A DNA stretch of 64,000 bases from positions 5,089,585-5,153,584 of the forward strand of contig JAUJYN010000012.1 in assembly GCA_030737835.1 (NCBI GenBank), read 5' to 3'. Positions 46,349-56,790 of this stretch are shown here, piece by piece. Position 1 is the first letter of the stretch. The number at the start of each line of letters is the position of its first letter. The stretch comes from Acorus gramineus (Eukaryota; Streptophyta; Magnoliopsida; Acorales; Acoraceae). The translations under genes were made by a program, and so were the position numbers. Below the pieces are notes generated by a model. That model had not been told where the DNA came from and searched no databases. It was given only the letters and a program-made list of their open reading frames with translations.

Positions 46349-48777
46349 GTTGGTTTTCAGCCTTATATATATATTAAACAAATAGGTTATGATTGAGGGT
46401 ATAAATTAGTGTCATTTTTTATGAATATTAATGGTATAATAACAAAAACATAATTTTTAATATAAAAAATATGATCTAAATTAATATTAATTATGAAGAA
46501 TCATGAGTTTAAATTTAATGCAGTTCGGTTCGGTTATTTCATTTTTTTTAAAAGTGTAACCAAACTCAAATCAAATTAAATCAGTTTATTAATTTTTCAA
46601 TTCATATTCAAACCAAACCAAAAAATTATTAGTCTAACCTAGACTGTCAATGGGTCAGGTTCGAGTCGGGTTAGGGTGGACCCTGACCCGACCCGTTTGA
46701 TTGTCGAATCCTTCGGGTTGGGTCCATATCGATTTCGGGTCGGTTTGGGTCGGGTCGGGGTGAATCCGGACCCAACCCGTTTGATTGTCAGATCCTTCGG
46801 GTTGGGTCCATATCGGTTTCGAGTCGGTTCATGTCAGATCGGTCGGGTCGACCTATTATCAAGTCCAGGCCAGACAAAGAGAGGTTGAGAAACTTCTTAA
46901 GAGCCTACATTGGCTTTATTTTTTTTTTAATAGAGTCTAGTGTATTATAACTAGTTCTTTACTATTTTGATTTTTTAACATTTTTTGACGAAACATTTAG
47001 AATACGGTTTAAATTATTATGTTTTTACGTGAAGTCAAAAGGTTGTAAAAATATTTCAAATGTTTAAAATTTTAAATGATTATCAATATTTAGTTATGAA
47101 TATTTGATTAAATTATGAGTGTAGGTTAGATCATAAATAATAAAAAATCACATAATATTTAGATTGGGTCAACCGGGTTCAACGGGTCTATAGGATCGGA
47201 TCGGGGTGATCCAGACCCGACCCATTTTGATTGTCAGGTCCTTCAAGTCGGGTATTTACTTCTTTTATCTGGTCGGGTTCAGATCAACCTGCGACCCGTT
47301 GATAAGCCTAGTCCAACCACTAAAAAAATTGGTTTGGATCGCTTTGGATTCGATTTACCAAAGTTGCACCCTTAACACGCACAGTCAGGCATATTCTCGC
47401 ATCCTAACGCATGTACCCGCGCATTGTAATGGCACCCAGATTGGGCAGCTCTCAACAGTGCCGCCGAAGCAGCGCACGCTGGAGATGGCGCGTGCATACG
47501 CGGAGTCAAAGGCGACCCTTCCCAAAGAGATGTTCCAAGGTGGGTTTGGTCTCCAGATTGATCGCTTTCTTCGGTAGAAACCTTTTCGACGACCACCTTC
47601 AAGACCTATTTCGATGTTTTTGTTTTACCCTGTATTTTTATATTCTAATCTCCTCCTTCCGAACTTCTGGAGAAATAGAATTGATCAGGATTTTTTTTTT
47701 TTTTTTTTTTAAGGTGGGTCCATACTAGAGAAGATTAAAGGACCTCTATCCACAGGGGAGCTGAGGCTGCTCAACCCTGAGGCCGATGAGGAGCCGTCGG
47801 TGACCTTCAATTACTTCAACAACCCACTCGACCTGCAGCGGTGCGTCTATGGCGTGCGCACGATAGAGAAGATCGTGCGTTCCGGGAGTTTCGCGAGCCT
47901 CATCGAGGACGGTGCGTACTCAATGGAGGCATTGCTGAACATGAGCGTGAGAGCGAATGTGAATTTGATACCGAAGCATACCAATGACTTGAAGTCAGTC
48001 GAGCAGTTCTGCAAGGACACGGTGGTCACTATATGGCACTACCATGGTGGGTGCCAAGTAGGGAAGGTTGTTGGGAAGGACTACCGGGTTGTCGGCGTCG
48101 ATGGGCTCAGGGTGGTGGATGGATCTACATTCATCGGTTCTCCGGGGACAAACCCGCAGGCGACGGTAATGATGTTGGGAAGGTAAGGGACTTTTGCCCC
48201 CCTTTTGATTCGAGAATAAGCTCGGAATAAGTGGAAATTAGTCGGAATAGCCTCAAAATGGGTGTTTAGAAGGTTAGAATAAATGTGAATATGTGTGTCA
48301 GAATTAACTGGTATAAAGTAATATATGAATTATAGTCAACCCCTAAAATTAAGTTATTCCATGTTATTTAACCCAAAAGAATATATGAGTCCACTATCAA
48401 ATCAACTATCATCACATTTCATAAATTAACTGTCAAATCAATCGTCATCATTTTTTCACATTTTCTAAATCTTTATTCACATTTTATTCAAATAACAAAA
48501 ACTTTATTATTATGTTTTTCAACAAGATTAATTCATACCACAATCAAACAAAAAATCACTTTATTCTTATTTATACTAAAATAGTCATAAACCGAATAAC
48601 TTAATTCTCTATCTAAACGGGGGCTTAGGAACAGTTCATTCCATAGAACATGAATATTGTGTTCAGTTTGATATTAGTAGTGAAAGTGCTTTTTTTTTTT
48701 TTTTTTTGGGTAATGTGTGCAGGTATGTCGGAGTGAAGATTTTGAGAGAGAGACTAAGAAATGAAGCTGAAATTTGA
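33198..48777 (+). CDS. HTH: HOTHEAD-like GMC oxidoreductase (7 exons, 574 aa)
   Basis: FAD-dependent GMC oxidoreductase. Arabidopsis HOTHEAD oxidises long-chain omega-hydroxy fatty acids for cutin and prevents organ fusion. Exons: 33198-33255, 34503-34845, 44085-44398, 45713-46098, 47440-47539, 47714-48182, 48723-48777. All junctions are GT-AG and the phases (1,2,1,0,1,2) close to 575 codons. Exon 1 is a hydrophobic signal peptide (ELFLKILFCLFFL). Exon 2 has the FAD-binding region and NARARVLGGG. Exon 3 has GTKVGGTTFDRDG. Exon 4 has GAIGSPQLLLLSGIGP and SLIQTVGITKMGV, close to HOTHEAD itself. Exon 6 has the C-terminal WHYHGGC with the catalytic His, and TNPQA. Exon 7 ends with KILRERLRNE. Odd points: the Rossmann motif reads VRGGTAG where the family has VGGGTAG, and intron 2 is 9.2 kb because of nested retroelements. 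The exon 2 acceptor at 34502 was chosen to keep phase and is the least certain junction. Confidence 0.85.
34846..36558. other. Intron 2 of the HOTHEAD-like gene, proximal part
   Basis: AT-rich intron DNA with an (AT)n run at 35404-35426, a T-run at 35538-35560 and a C-run at about 35926-35937. Near 35740-36290 there is a MITE-like stretch with ATATACTCAAATTAAATTTGAG and its partial inverse, whose ends I could not set. Confidence 0.4.
36559..38911 (-). repeat. Gypsy 3' LTR, split by a LINE
   Basis: 36559-36947 matches 41978-42371, and 37850-38911 matches 42360-43398. Landmarks are GACTTGAATTGATGC, CGTGGGCCTATAAATAGG (near 38563) and GGTGGCGCTACCA. The repeat also has a minus-strand AATAC-TATAAATAGGAA core promoter near 36788. 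Confidence 0.8.
36948..37849 (-). mobile_element. 5'-truncated LINE (L1) with poly(A) tail, RNase H end
   Basis: The element interrupts the gypsy LTR and is flanked by TTGTTAGGATC (36937-36947) and TTGTTGGGATC (37850-37860), an 11-bp duplication with one change. Its minus-strand 3' end is a poly(A) run (T-run at 36949-36964). The encoded piece is the plant LINE RNase H domain: GWFKANLDGSLSKDRYGFGA and DSNGDCLIAMSARI (from about 37640), then after a frame change near 37430 SETDSITVVAW and VYWEGNRAADILASH, ending near 37145. The catalytic Asp-Gly-Ser is preserved, but the frame is broken. Confidence 0.82.
38912..41960 (-). pseudogene. Gypsy gag-protease-RT remnant
   Basis: Minus-strand order: gag fragments from about 41350 (YPTDHLFLFHSAF, EAGDDALLCKAFPQSLGG) through 41028-40813 (FYESLIRKPPIDMTDIL), then a nucleocapsid-like region near 40615 (CEFHNDVGHTIKKC, GKLAHYAARQGVGG), a protease with IDGGSSADILFLSAFNRMG near 40170 and AIIGRDWIHRIEGVPSTLHQ near 40000, and a reverse transcriptase from 39395 (KWQVYIDFVNLNKA, FLDTYSRYNQI) with catalytic YIDDM near 39085, breaking off after GHIIHKQGIEA. 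Several frameshifts and stops are present. No thumb, RNase H, integrase or chromodomain follows. Confidence 0.8.
41978..43398 (-). repeat. Gypsy 5' LTR (1421 bp)
   Basis: Uninterrupted version of the LTR. On the minus strand a TATTATAAATAGGG promoter lies near 42205, about 230 bp before the LTR end. On the plus strand there is a second TATA-like CCTATAAATAGGC near 43059. Confidence 0.8.
43399..44084. other. Intron 2, distal part
   Basis: AT-rich intron sequence up to the TGTACAG acceptor of exon 3 at 44078-44084. No further feature recognised. Confidence 0.4.
45389..45620. mobile_element. Possible MITE in intron 3
   Basis: Starts GCCCCATTTGAATTCAAG and ends ACATCCAAACGCCACCT, a loose terminal inverted repeat of the GCCCCGTTTGGAT type common in plants. 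Target duplication is not clear. Confidence 0.35.
46276..46347. repeat. (AT)n microsatellite, about 70 bp
   Basis: Uninterrupted alternating AT dinucleotides inside intron 4 of the HOTHEAD-like gene. Likely polymorphic. Confidence 0.9.
46645..47305. mobile_element. GGGTCGGGT-rich MITE, probably hAT-like
   Basis: The left end TGTCAATGGGTC and the inverse of the right end, TTATCAACGGGTC, agree at most positions. Flanking octamers ACCTAGAC and GCCTAGTC agree at 6 of 8. A unit of about 95 bp containing GACCCGACCCGTTTGATTGTC is tandemly repeated at 46680-46850 and echoed at 47210. No coding sequence. Confidence 0.55.
48196..48624 (+). mobile_element. MITE in the last intron of the HOTHEAD-like gene
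   Basis: A 429-bp element with a roughly 25-bp imperfect terminal inverted repeat: GCCCCCCTTTTGATTCGAG on the left and GCCCCCGTTTAGATAGAG as the inverse of the right. The flanks TTT and TTA may be a decayed 3-bp duplication, as left by PIF/Harbinger transposases. A second, partial copy is at 32480-32834, upstream of the same gene. Confidence 0.7.
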
Positions 48778-48944
48778 TGAAGCATTTGGAGGGAGTTTAT
48801 GATGGAGGTGTTGTGCTTGTGTTAGTTTGCCATTGATCAACAAAATGTTTAGTTATTGATTCTCCTGGCTGAATGAAAGGAAGATGACCAGAGATATGAG
48901 CCGCCATTGTTATATGTGATGTTGATTTTCAAATCCATGTCTCA

Positions 48945-49731
48945 ACATGAAAAGGGTCAAATCCAGTGCTAACCAAAAATGCAAGGAATCACTAGATACA
49001 GTGTGAGAATTGATTGAGCTGATGACTAAACACACAAAGTCCATTTCAACACAGACTAATAATGTTCCAACTATTGCAGAGTCCATGGCAATATTGCATG
49101 ACATTAATGTTGAGATTATGTTTTGTTTCGGTGTATCACATTAGATAGTCATGATAAAATCATATTAAGGTAAACACCTAATTAGTAAAATATTAATTAA
49201 GATTTGATCTTAATTAATATTATAAGTGAATCTCTTAAAATAGAAAATAATATTTGTTTGTTAATTAGGAGAGTGAATATCTCCTAAAATCTGGGAATAA
49301 TATTTGTTTGTTAATTGAGAAATTACTTAGGGATAAAGTTATTTATTTTTATAAATAGTCTTTACGGTTTCATGGCAAAACTTGATAAGGCATTATACAA
49401 TGTAGAGATCCTAAGGGAAGGTTGAGAAGGTTCTAAAAGAGGATAAATCCATGGGAGAGTTTGTGAGTCTTTTAATGTATCTTGTGTTCTTCGTGTGATG
49501 TAGTGTTTCATTCTTGTGTTCGATCTTGTGTTTATTATTGGCTTCCATGAATTGCCTTCCTAACAATTAACATCATTTCCCTACATGCCACTGAATGGTC
49601 CTATATATGCTGCATCACTTCTACGTGAGCTGATGAACCGTGTCATGTTTCTAGAGTTGGGAGATGAAGAACAGAGAGCCCGCTGGATTTGGCTCGAGTA
49701 CCAAATGGCCATGGGAAGTAGAGGCCATTAG
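48945..49731 (+). pseudogene. Harbinger-type Myb/SANT-like ORF remnant, split by solo LTR
   Basis: Plus-strand reading before the LTR gives CKESLDTV, a stop, then ELIELMTKHTKSIST and VPTIAESMAILHDI. After the LTR, with a frame change, LRELMNRVMFLELGDEEQRA and RWIWLEYQM, ending at a stop near 49731. The order (variable region, then a short C-terminal helix block ending in a WL-type motif) fits the second protein of plant PIF/Harbinger transposons, and a HARBI1-like remnant follows 730 bp downstream. Stops and the LTR leave it dead. Confidence 0.5.
49108..49565 (+). mobile_element. Solo LTR with perfect ATTAA duplication
   Basis: Starts TGTTGAGATTATG and ends CCTTCCTAACA. The 5-bp ATTAA flanks at 49103-49107 and 49566-49570 are identical. 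A TATA box (TTTTTATAAATAGTC) lies at about 49345. At 458 bp with no internal domain, it is what remains after recombination between two LTRs. It interrupts the Harbinger-type ORF. Confidence 0.88.
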
Positions 49732-49869
49732 GCCATGTGGTCTTACCTTTTTTATTTATCAATGTTATTAAAACACTATCAATTTATATTTTGTATGTGT
49801 CATTGCTGTTTATGTACGAAAATTATTAAAACTCTTTCTGCAGATCAAGGGAATCAATCTTTGAGTTCT

Positions 49870-50045
49870 CTGTCTTCTTTTTTTTTTTAATTATCAAAGG
49901 TATCCCAAACCGTTCAAGACAATGACTAATCCTCCGGGTGTCCACAGCGACCCACTCGAATGATTCCCTACAGACACCTGGGTAAGTCAAAGGTGAGAAT
50001 CAAACATGCGATAATGGGGAGTAAACCCATGGTGCTAGAAAATTG
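49870..50045 (-). mobile_element. SINE-like element, tRNA-derived
   Basis: Reverse complement: begins near GTGCTAGCAC-type sequence, contains a B-box-like TTTGATTCTCACC (near 50005), then GGACACCCGGAGGATTAGTC and TTTGGGATACC, and ends in an A-run (T-run at 49878-49888). This order resembles plant tRNA-related SINEs such as the Au type. Flanking duplication was not identified. Confidence 0.5.
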
Positions 50046-50459
50046 GTGAGTAGGTTTGTCATGTTATGAATATATATGTGACTCTTGTTCAGTTTATGAT
50101 GTGGATTACAACTCTTCCGATAGTTCTTTATAACCATTGTAGTGTAATCTTTTGGAGTGTGATGCAGATCAGCATATTATATGTGACTCCACTTTTGTTT
50201 ATAGCTCACATTCAACTGATCAACTCTTTTATGTATCAATGCTATGATGCATTGATTTATGTGACTCTTATGAGCATTGTTGTTCTATTGGTCAGATCTG
50301 GTATTGCATATTGTTATGGAATCTACAAGGGCTGATATGTAAGTACCTAACCTTTATTCCGATTACACTGCCCATAACATGATAACACCATTTCTTTCTT
50401 TCATCATATTGAATCAAATGTTATACTTTTCCCTTTCCTTTAGGTTTGACATCGAGGAA

Positions 50460-51190
50460 ATGGATGACATTGAGATTGATATACTGTTGCTAATGGTATT
50501 AGGTAGTTTGGGATTGTATCATGCAACCTACCTGAATAAGTCACCTGTCCATGATCAAACATACATGGGGAATTAGGTGGTGCTTGACATTATACACGGG
50601 CATTGGTGTGTCTGTTTTAACATGTGCTGTTTGATGCCCCTAGTTTTCATGGGATCGTGTCAGGTAATGAGGGATGAGGAGCTAGTAAGAAGTTCTAGGA
50701 ATGTATCTATAGAGGAACAATTTAGGATATTGTTAAAAATGATAGGACACTATGATAGGAACAGATTGACGCAAGACACCCTTAAGGACTCTTGTGAGAC
50801 TATTAGCAGGTGATTTACCAAGATTTTGACTATGATTTGCATTTGGGCACCTGAAATAATTAAGCCAAAAGAACCCCTAGACAATATCCCAAAACATGTA
50901 CTTGAATACGGAGGTGGTAAGTATTACACTTTCTTCAAAGACTGTGCAGGAGAGAGTTATCCCAACAGAAAGGGATTCCTTGCCCCATATCGCAACATAA
51001 GATATCACATTCCTGATTTCCAGCATGTTGCACTCCTCTTTGAGGAACATTATCGAGCGGTCTTTTGGGGTTTTGAAGAATAGGTGGTCCATCTTGGAGA
51101 GAATGCCAAATTACAGTTATAAGACTCAAGTCAAAATTGTCATTGCGGCCATTGCCACACAATTTTATAATTGAACAACGCATATCCAAT
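50460..51190 (+). pseudogene. HARBI1-like (PIF/Harbinger) transposase remnant
   Basis: Starts MDDIEIDILLLMVLG. A stop after TYMGN is followed by VVLDIIHGHWCVCFNM, then the helix-turn-helix-type block SRNVSIEEQFRILLKMIGHYD and DSCETISR. After another stop: [46 protein letters not shown]. The final part, in a shifted frame, gives [16 protein letters not shown] and [18 protein letters not shown]. In working relatives FKDC is followed by GAIDGTH and later AHDSRVL. Both are deleted here, removing the first two Asp of the catalytic DDE triad while the Glu region (IERSFG) survives. Confidence 0.82.
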
Positions 51191-51640
51191 TAGGTGCCCA
51201 ATGAATTTAGTAATGCTAATGTGAATGGGTATAAAGATATATAGGTTGAACCCCTTTGTGCTTCATGCAAACTTTATTACTTTAAAAATCTGAACTAATT
51301 ACTATTTTGGCTTAATTTGATTTACAGGTTTGAAGAAGAGGTGGCCCAATGCAACTGGTGTGAACTTCACAGATCCTGGACAGTTTAAAGTGAAGACAAA
51401 CACATTTTTGTTGGTCTTCTGCAGATTTTGTTTCCATGTAATAGTTTATACTTGTTCAATTAGCAAGATGTTTTCATACTTTTGAGTTCATGTGTGGATT
51501 AACATGTGGTTTCATTGTCAGTCTTCATATTTGGTGAATTATAAACAGTGTGACTGTTTTTAATACATTTCATAAGAGTATTGTTGGTGTTATACAGTTT
51601 CATACTTTTTGTTTATTGGGGTGTTGGTGTGCCCCCAATT
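51190..51640. other. Intergenic, Harbinger-derived or unknown
   Basis: Contains a short open piece KKRWPNATGVNFTDPGQFK near 51330-51395 that could be a further exon of the Harbinger unit, though I do not recognise it. Otherwise AT-rich. Confidence 0.3.
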
Positions 51641-51649
51641 TTATTTTAT

Positions 51650-52870
51650 TTTTTTAATAAAAGGCCCTCCTTCTTTAGTTGTTAAAATATCAGGAGAACT
51701 ATCAGGTATTGATCTGATTAGAGATCCTTGGTTTTCGCATGTGCCTTTCTCAATGATTCTTATGCCGATCAATATGAACATAGTTAATTTAGGATTTCAC
51801 CTAGCCCATATAATATCAGAAGGGTCTTGGTGAGTGGATGTAATCCATCAGATTTTTCCCCCATTTGGGGCTGATTTGATTACACAATCTGCCTCTCCAA
51901 AATGTACGCAAGATCGAATTACTCGCTAAAGATGGGAACCTGTTCTTCCGAAAATTAAAACGTTTCTTTGGAAACTAATGTGGAATAGAGTGCTGACTCG
52001 TGCTCATTTGGATTCCATTGGGATGTAAATTAATGCTACATGCTCTCTATGCTCCTATGAACTGGAAACGTTGAGGCATTTATTTGGAGATTGTGACTAT
52101 GCTGCTGCTTGTTGGGGTTATATTCCGATCCGATGAAGACTGTAATCAATGATATGGATTGCCATGTCTTGGCTAGACATGTTTGAACAAAAATACCAGA
52201 GTTCAGCGCAGAACAAAACAGCCTCTCAAGTTTTACTTGCATCAATGTTGTGGTCAATATGGAAAGCGAGGAACTCGTGTATTTTTAGACACCAATATAT
52301 CCCTCCTTTCCTAACTGCTACTCGAGCAGTGGTTCTTGCACAGGAATGCATGGTGTGCCTTAGCTCATTGTCTTCTCTAAATGAGTCATTTCAGGTACAA
52401 TATCATCTTAATTCTGATTCCATGGGTGGCTTGTCATCTCAGCAACAAGTTCACTCCAATACCTCATACCTAATCACCGATGGTAGTACAGACCCAGTGA
52501 CTCGAGCAGCTGGAGTTGCTTTCAATAGTGTACAGAGTTCCCCGGTATGTATAATTGGAGCTAGGTTTTGTAGTTGACCTTGGGCCTCTCCTTTACAGAC
52601 AGAAACTGGGGCTATTCAATTAGCAATGCAAAGAGCTCGTCAGTTGGGACTTGCTCATTTATGTATATGTTGAGATGTGGTGGTCATCATTCGAATATTA
52701 AAATAAGGAAATCCAGGTCCTTTGCCTAGTCAGAGTTTTATTGATCACATCACATTCAATAATGATTTTTGGGTCTCAATTGATAGACATCATCTAAAGC
52801 CCCATGAGGTGGCAAGGTTGAAATCCCTCATTTACCCTTAATTGTCATATCTGCATTTAATACGTAACCG
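51650..52870 (+). pseudogene. LINE (L1) 3' remnant: zinc-binding and RNase H domains
   Basis: Translation in pieces: ELSGIDLIRDPWFSHVPF (51690), then the zf-RVT-type region LPKIKTFLWKLMWNRVLTRA with CSLCSYELETLRHLFGDC and a final W (51940-52115), ASMLWSIWKARNSCIFRHQ (52230-52290), and the RNase H start SYLITDGSTDPVTRAAGVAF (52465-52530) followed by GAIQLAMQRARQLG and HHLKPHEVARL. Frameshifts and stops are scattered. The order matches the C-terminal half of plant L1 ORF2. The tail AGAAATTGTTTATCC near 52935 is like LINE 3' ends, but no poly(A) remains. Confidence 0.78.
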
Positions 52871-53533
52871 ATCCCTTATTTGATGGAGGTGGTTATTATT
52901 TTATATTGTTGTTCTTCCTTTTATCAATTGAAAGAAATTGTTTATCCGAAATATATTAATTAATTCGTCATATGTTGACGAACAGAGAACAAAAACTCGA
53001 TTCCAATTTTTGTGAAGAATCCTTTTTTTTCTATCTGTTTATGGTGCAATCAATGGAAATCGTTTTAGGTTTGGCTAATTCTATCGAAAGAAAACATTTT
53101 GATCTGAGCTGAGAATGTTTAATCTTTTACGTTCATTTTTTAATCCTCATTTACATTCGTGCGGTCGGAGTTTCTATTTTGAATCTAGATAAATGTTAGG
53201 TGTATCTGAATTATATATGCACATTGTGTTTGCTTACGATTTTTATAATCATTTATGATGTTGCTTATGTGTATAATTATGATATTGAATCTTTTGTGCA
53301 TATTTAATCTTGCACAATCATTACTCAACTCATGTACATTTGATTGATGTGAATTTTTTTATTATGATTCCAGATACATGTAATGTATATCTGAATAATA
53401 TATGTAACCTATTATTTGTATGTTTTGTTTGTTCTAATGATTTGATTAATGTAAGTCGATGAAATTTTTAATTGTTTTTGTCATGTATATTTAAGGATAT
53501 TTAATAATAAAAAAAGTAATGCTTTATTAGCAG

Positions 53534-55982
53534 ATGGACCATAATTGTTCGTTTAAATTTCAGATACATAAATATTGTATCTTAATATTACACAATTGTG
53601 GTAATTGTTTTCATTTTTTACCAGGCAGCAATGATGATTTTATGAATGACACATGCGAAGATTCAATTCATTTAAATAACATCAATGATGCATGTTCTCT
53701 ACAAACCAGTGTACCGAAGGAATTGTCAGATGGAGTTGATCAGCAAAGTGTAGATGAGATTATTGAATGTGCAGAAGAGTTTGTTACATCCATTAGAATG
53801 TCTTTTCATTCAGAAGACGAGGTACGGTTTTTTTATAACAACTTTGCTCATAAGGTAAGATTTGGCATTGCAAAAGTTCATGGGTAAAAGGATGAAAATG
53901 GGAGGCAAAGATTTTTTTCACTAGCTTGCTATCAAAATGAGAAGCATGTTCGATCTGGTAAAAATGTATTTAATACCCGGTCTTCGATCAAGACTTGTTG
54001 CGGGGCTAGGATTAATATTAGTGTGAAGGGGAGTGAGTGTTTCATGATATCAAAGGTGGTTTTAGATCATAACCATCATTTGAGCCCCCTTAAATCTCAC
54101 CATTTTGCGTGCCATTGAAAGATTGATCCTATTTCAAAAAGAATTTTGGATATTAATGATCAAGTTAGAATTAGAGCATTGAAAAGTTTTAGCTCTCTTG
54201 TGATTAAAGCTGGTGGCTATGAATTATCTTACGAAGAGAAGAATGCTAGGAATTATTTGTGCAGATCGAGGCTTGCAAGGCTTGGTAGGGGAGATGCTCA
54301 AGCTGTTTGTTATTATTTTGTTTGTATGCAAAAGAAGAATCCAAATTTTTTAATCACCTTGTTGATTTTGATGAGAATTTCATATTCAGAAATATTTTTT
54401 GAGCTGACGCAAGGTCATGAGCTCTATATGAGTGATTCTCATATGTGATTTCTTTTGATTCAACCTATTTGACAAATAAGTACGACATGCCATTTGCTCT
54501 TTTTATTGGTGTCAACCATCACAGTCAATCTGTTTTGTTTGGATGCGGTTTATTGTCCAACGAGAACACTAAAACATATGTTTGACTTTTCAAAGCTTGG
54601 TGTGCATGTTAAGACATAAGCCGAATGCCATAGTTACTAACCAATGCAAAGCAATTCAGGCTGTTGTTTCACAAGTCTTTTTAGAATCTCGTCACAGATT
54701 GTGTTTGTGGCATATCATGAAAAGTTAGATAGATATGCATGTTTGTGTTTTGTTTGAACTTGTCAATAATAAATTCAGATACAGTTGATAATTCAGACAC
54801 AACCTCTCATGTACCTTTCTGTGTTTCAGTTACACTTCACTACATTTGCTAAGTGTATGTACTATATTTTTTTTTTATATAGTTACAAAAATTATGATAA
54901 TATTAAGAAACGCATGAAGTCATACGAGTCTCTTACACCTGGTGACTTTGACACCAATTGGTTACAAATGATAGAGAAGCATGGAATATCGGACAATGCG
55001 TGGCTTTCGTCATTATTTAGTGATTGTTCACAATGGGTTCCAGTTTATGTGAAAGAAACCTTTTGGGCTGGTATGTCTATTACCCAGAGAAATGAAAGCA
55101 TGAATGTCTTTTTTATGATTATATTAATTCAAAAACAACTTTGAAGCAAATTGTGGAGCAATATAATAATTCTTTGAAAAGCAAGGTGGAGAAGGAGGAA
55201 AATGTTGATTTTCATTTGATAAATTCAATCATTCCTTTGCTTAAAGATTTCTAATTTGAGAAACAATTTCAAGAGGCGTATACATATTATATTTTTAGGA
55301 AGGTTCAAAATGAAATTAAGGGAATGATTTTTTGCAATCTAGTCCATGTGTCTGATGTAGGTTGTGTCAGATATTTTGTGATTGATGATATTTCTAAGGG
55401 CAGGGATGGAGCGACCAAGAAAATAACTTGTCAAGGTCGTTTTGATGAAGGAATTAGGAGGTTCAATGTCTGTGTTGCCTTTTTGAATTTAAAGATATCA
55501 TGTGTAGGCATTCTAAGAAAGTCTTGATACACACCAACATGATCAAAGTTTCTTCACATTACATTCTTGATCGTTGGCGGAAGGGCATTAAACGGAAACA
55601 CAATTTTGTAAAGAATTGTTATGTGGACAACATGTCAAATGAGCAAATGTTAAGACACCATGATTTGTATTCTAAATTTTTGACAATTGCTGAGGGTATT
55701 GTTGTCTCACCTAAGAAATTTGAGTTGTGGAAAAAGTATCTTGACTCCATGTATGATGATCTGACAAACACCATTCTAGGGAATGTTAACTACAGTAGTG
55801 TTGGTGAAGACCAAATACCAGTTTCAACAATTCAATCTCCTTTCAAGGTTCGAACTAAAGGACGACCACCATCGAGAAAGAAGGCATCCAAGGTCTATAA
55901 GTCAAGGAACAAGAAAGCGAAGATACCTCAAAGATCTAATGTTCAAAAGGTTGGAGAAGCCGCTGGATCTTCTCTATTTTGA
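53534..55982 (+). pseudogene. FAR1/FRS-type Mutator-like transposase, stop-ridden
   Basis: Domains in order: an N-terminal acidic leader; FAR1 DNA-binding domain (EDEVRFFYNNFAHKVRFGIA, KTCCGARINI, VVLDHNHHLSP at 53810-54090); the MULE transposase core (RILDINDQVRIRALKSFSSL, LGRGDAQAVCYYFVCMQ, ADARS, then VISFDSTYLTNKYDMPFALF and GVNHHSQSVLFGCGLLSNEN at 54140-54570); after a noncoding gap at about 54730-54880, WVPVYVKETFWAGMS and ITQRNESMN (55035-55105); a SWIM-type zinc-finger region (CRHSKKV near 55505) and a basic C-terminal tail (KGRPPSRKKASKVYKSRNKK). In-frame stops at 53885, 54116, 54405 and others, plus frame changes, make it a pseudogene. It faces the minus-strand gene at 56791-59835. 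Confidence 0.85.
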
Positions 55983-56790
55983 TTTTTTTCATTTATATTG
56001 TTATGTAACCCGTTATGGCAATATCATACTTTGTGACAATTCGTTGGGTCTATATAGATTGATCAATGTAGTTACTTTGGATTTATATGAAGATTAATTT
56101 TTTCATATTCAGATATAGTAATCCAAATTCAGATACTCAAATGAAAGCTATACTAACAACCAATTAAATATGCATCTCCAATTACTTTAATGTGTACTTT
56201 GTTTGATTAAATGTTTATCTGCTCATAGACATGTTAAATAATCATGTCATTGTTCTTTATTAAATCTGATAACCCTGTCACCTTTCATCAAATGTCATGT
56301 GTACAAATACAAATACGTCACATAATTCAGATACACTTCACTTACATGAGATTTATTACAGGGTTAAACACCGAACCAATCATTTCCATCAAACATTGTA
56401 TTTCATATGTTCAAACAACAATGCTCCTAAAATCCTTCAATTACAGACATCACAAAAAAATATCAATTTTGCTTTTCATATGATGAAACAGCAACATAAC
56501 CTATTAATCTAATAATTGTCATATACAGATCAACAAAATTTGACTATGCAATTACTTGCTACATTATTTTTTGCATATAAACATGATGGTTTTGTCAGTT
56601 ATTATTACAAATGCACTGTCCTGACCCTGTCATCTTCATCTTTGTATGTTCGGTGTTTGCCATTCAAGAATTCATGTATGACGTATGCTGTTATGGATCT
56701 GCATTTCTTTTTGCCCATCATGCCAGTCGTTACCTTTTCCTTAGCGACGTATTGTCTCATGATATTGTCTCATGATCTTGTGTTGCTCAT

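Larger units (their letters stand above)
46141..47374. mobile_element. MITE-like element in intron 4 with internal insertion
   Basis: The left end GGGGGTGTAATTCGG and right end TTGCACCCTTA form a short inverted repeat. The interior is rich in AACCGAAC / GTTCGGTT. It is split by a (TA)n microsatellite and by a second element at 46645-47305. Target duplication not seen. Confidence 0.45.

Noticed and set aside
50066-50335. Hydrophobic 89-residue plus-strand open frame, possibly a membrane protein
   Set aside because: Composition follows AT-rich DNA, there is no family signature, and it sits between two Harbinger remnants where an intron or spacer is expected.
53534-55982. FRS remnant as a functional host FAR1-related gene with many introns
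   Set aside because: Stops fall inside conserved domains at sites without splice signals, so introns cannot rescue the frame.
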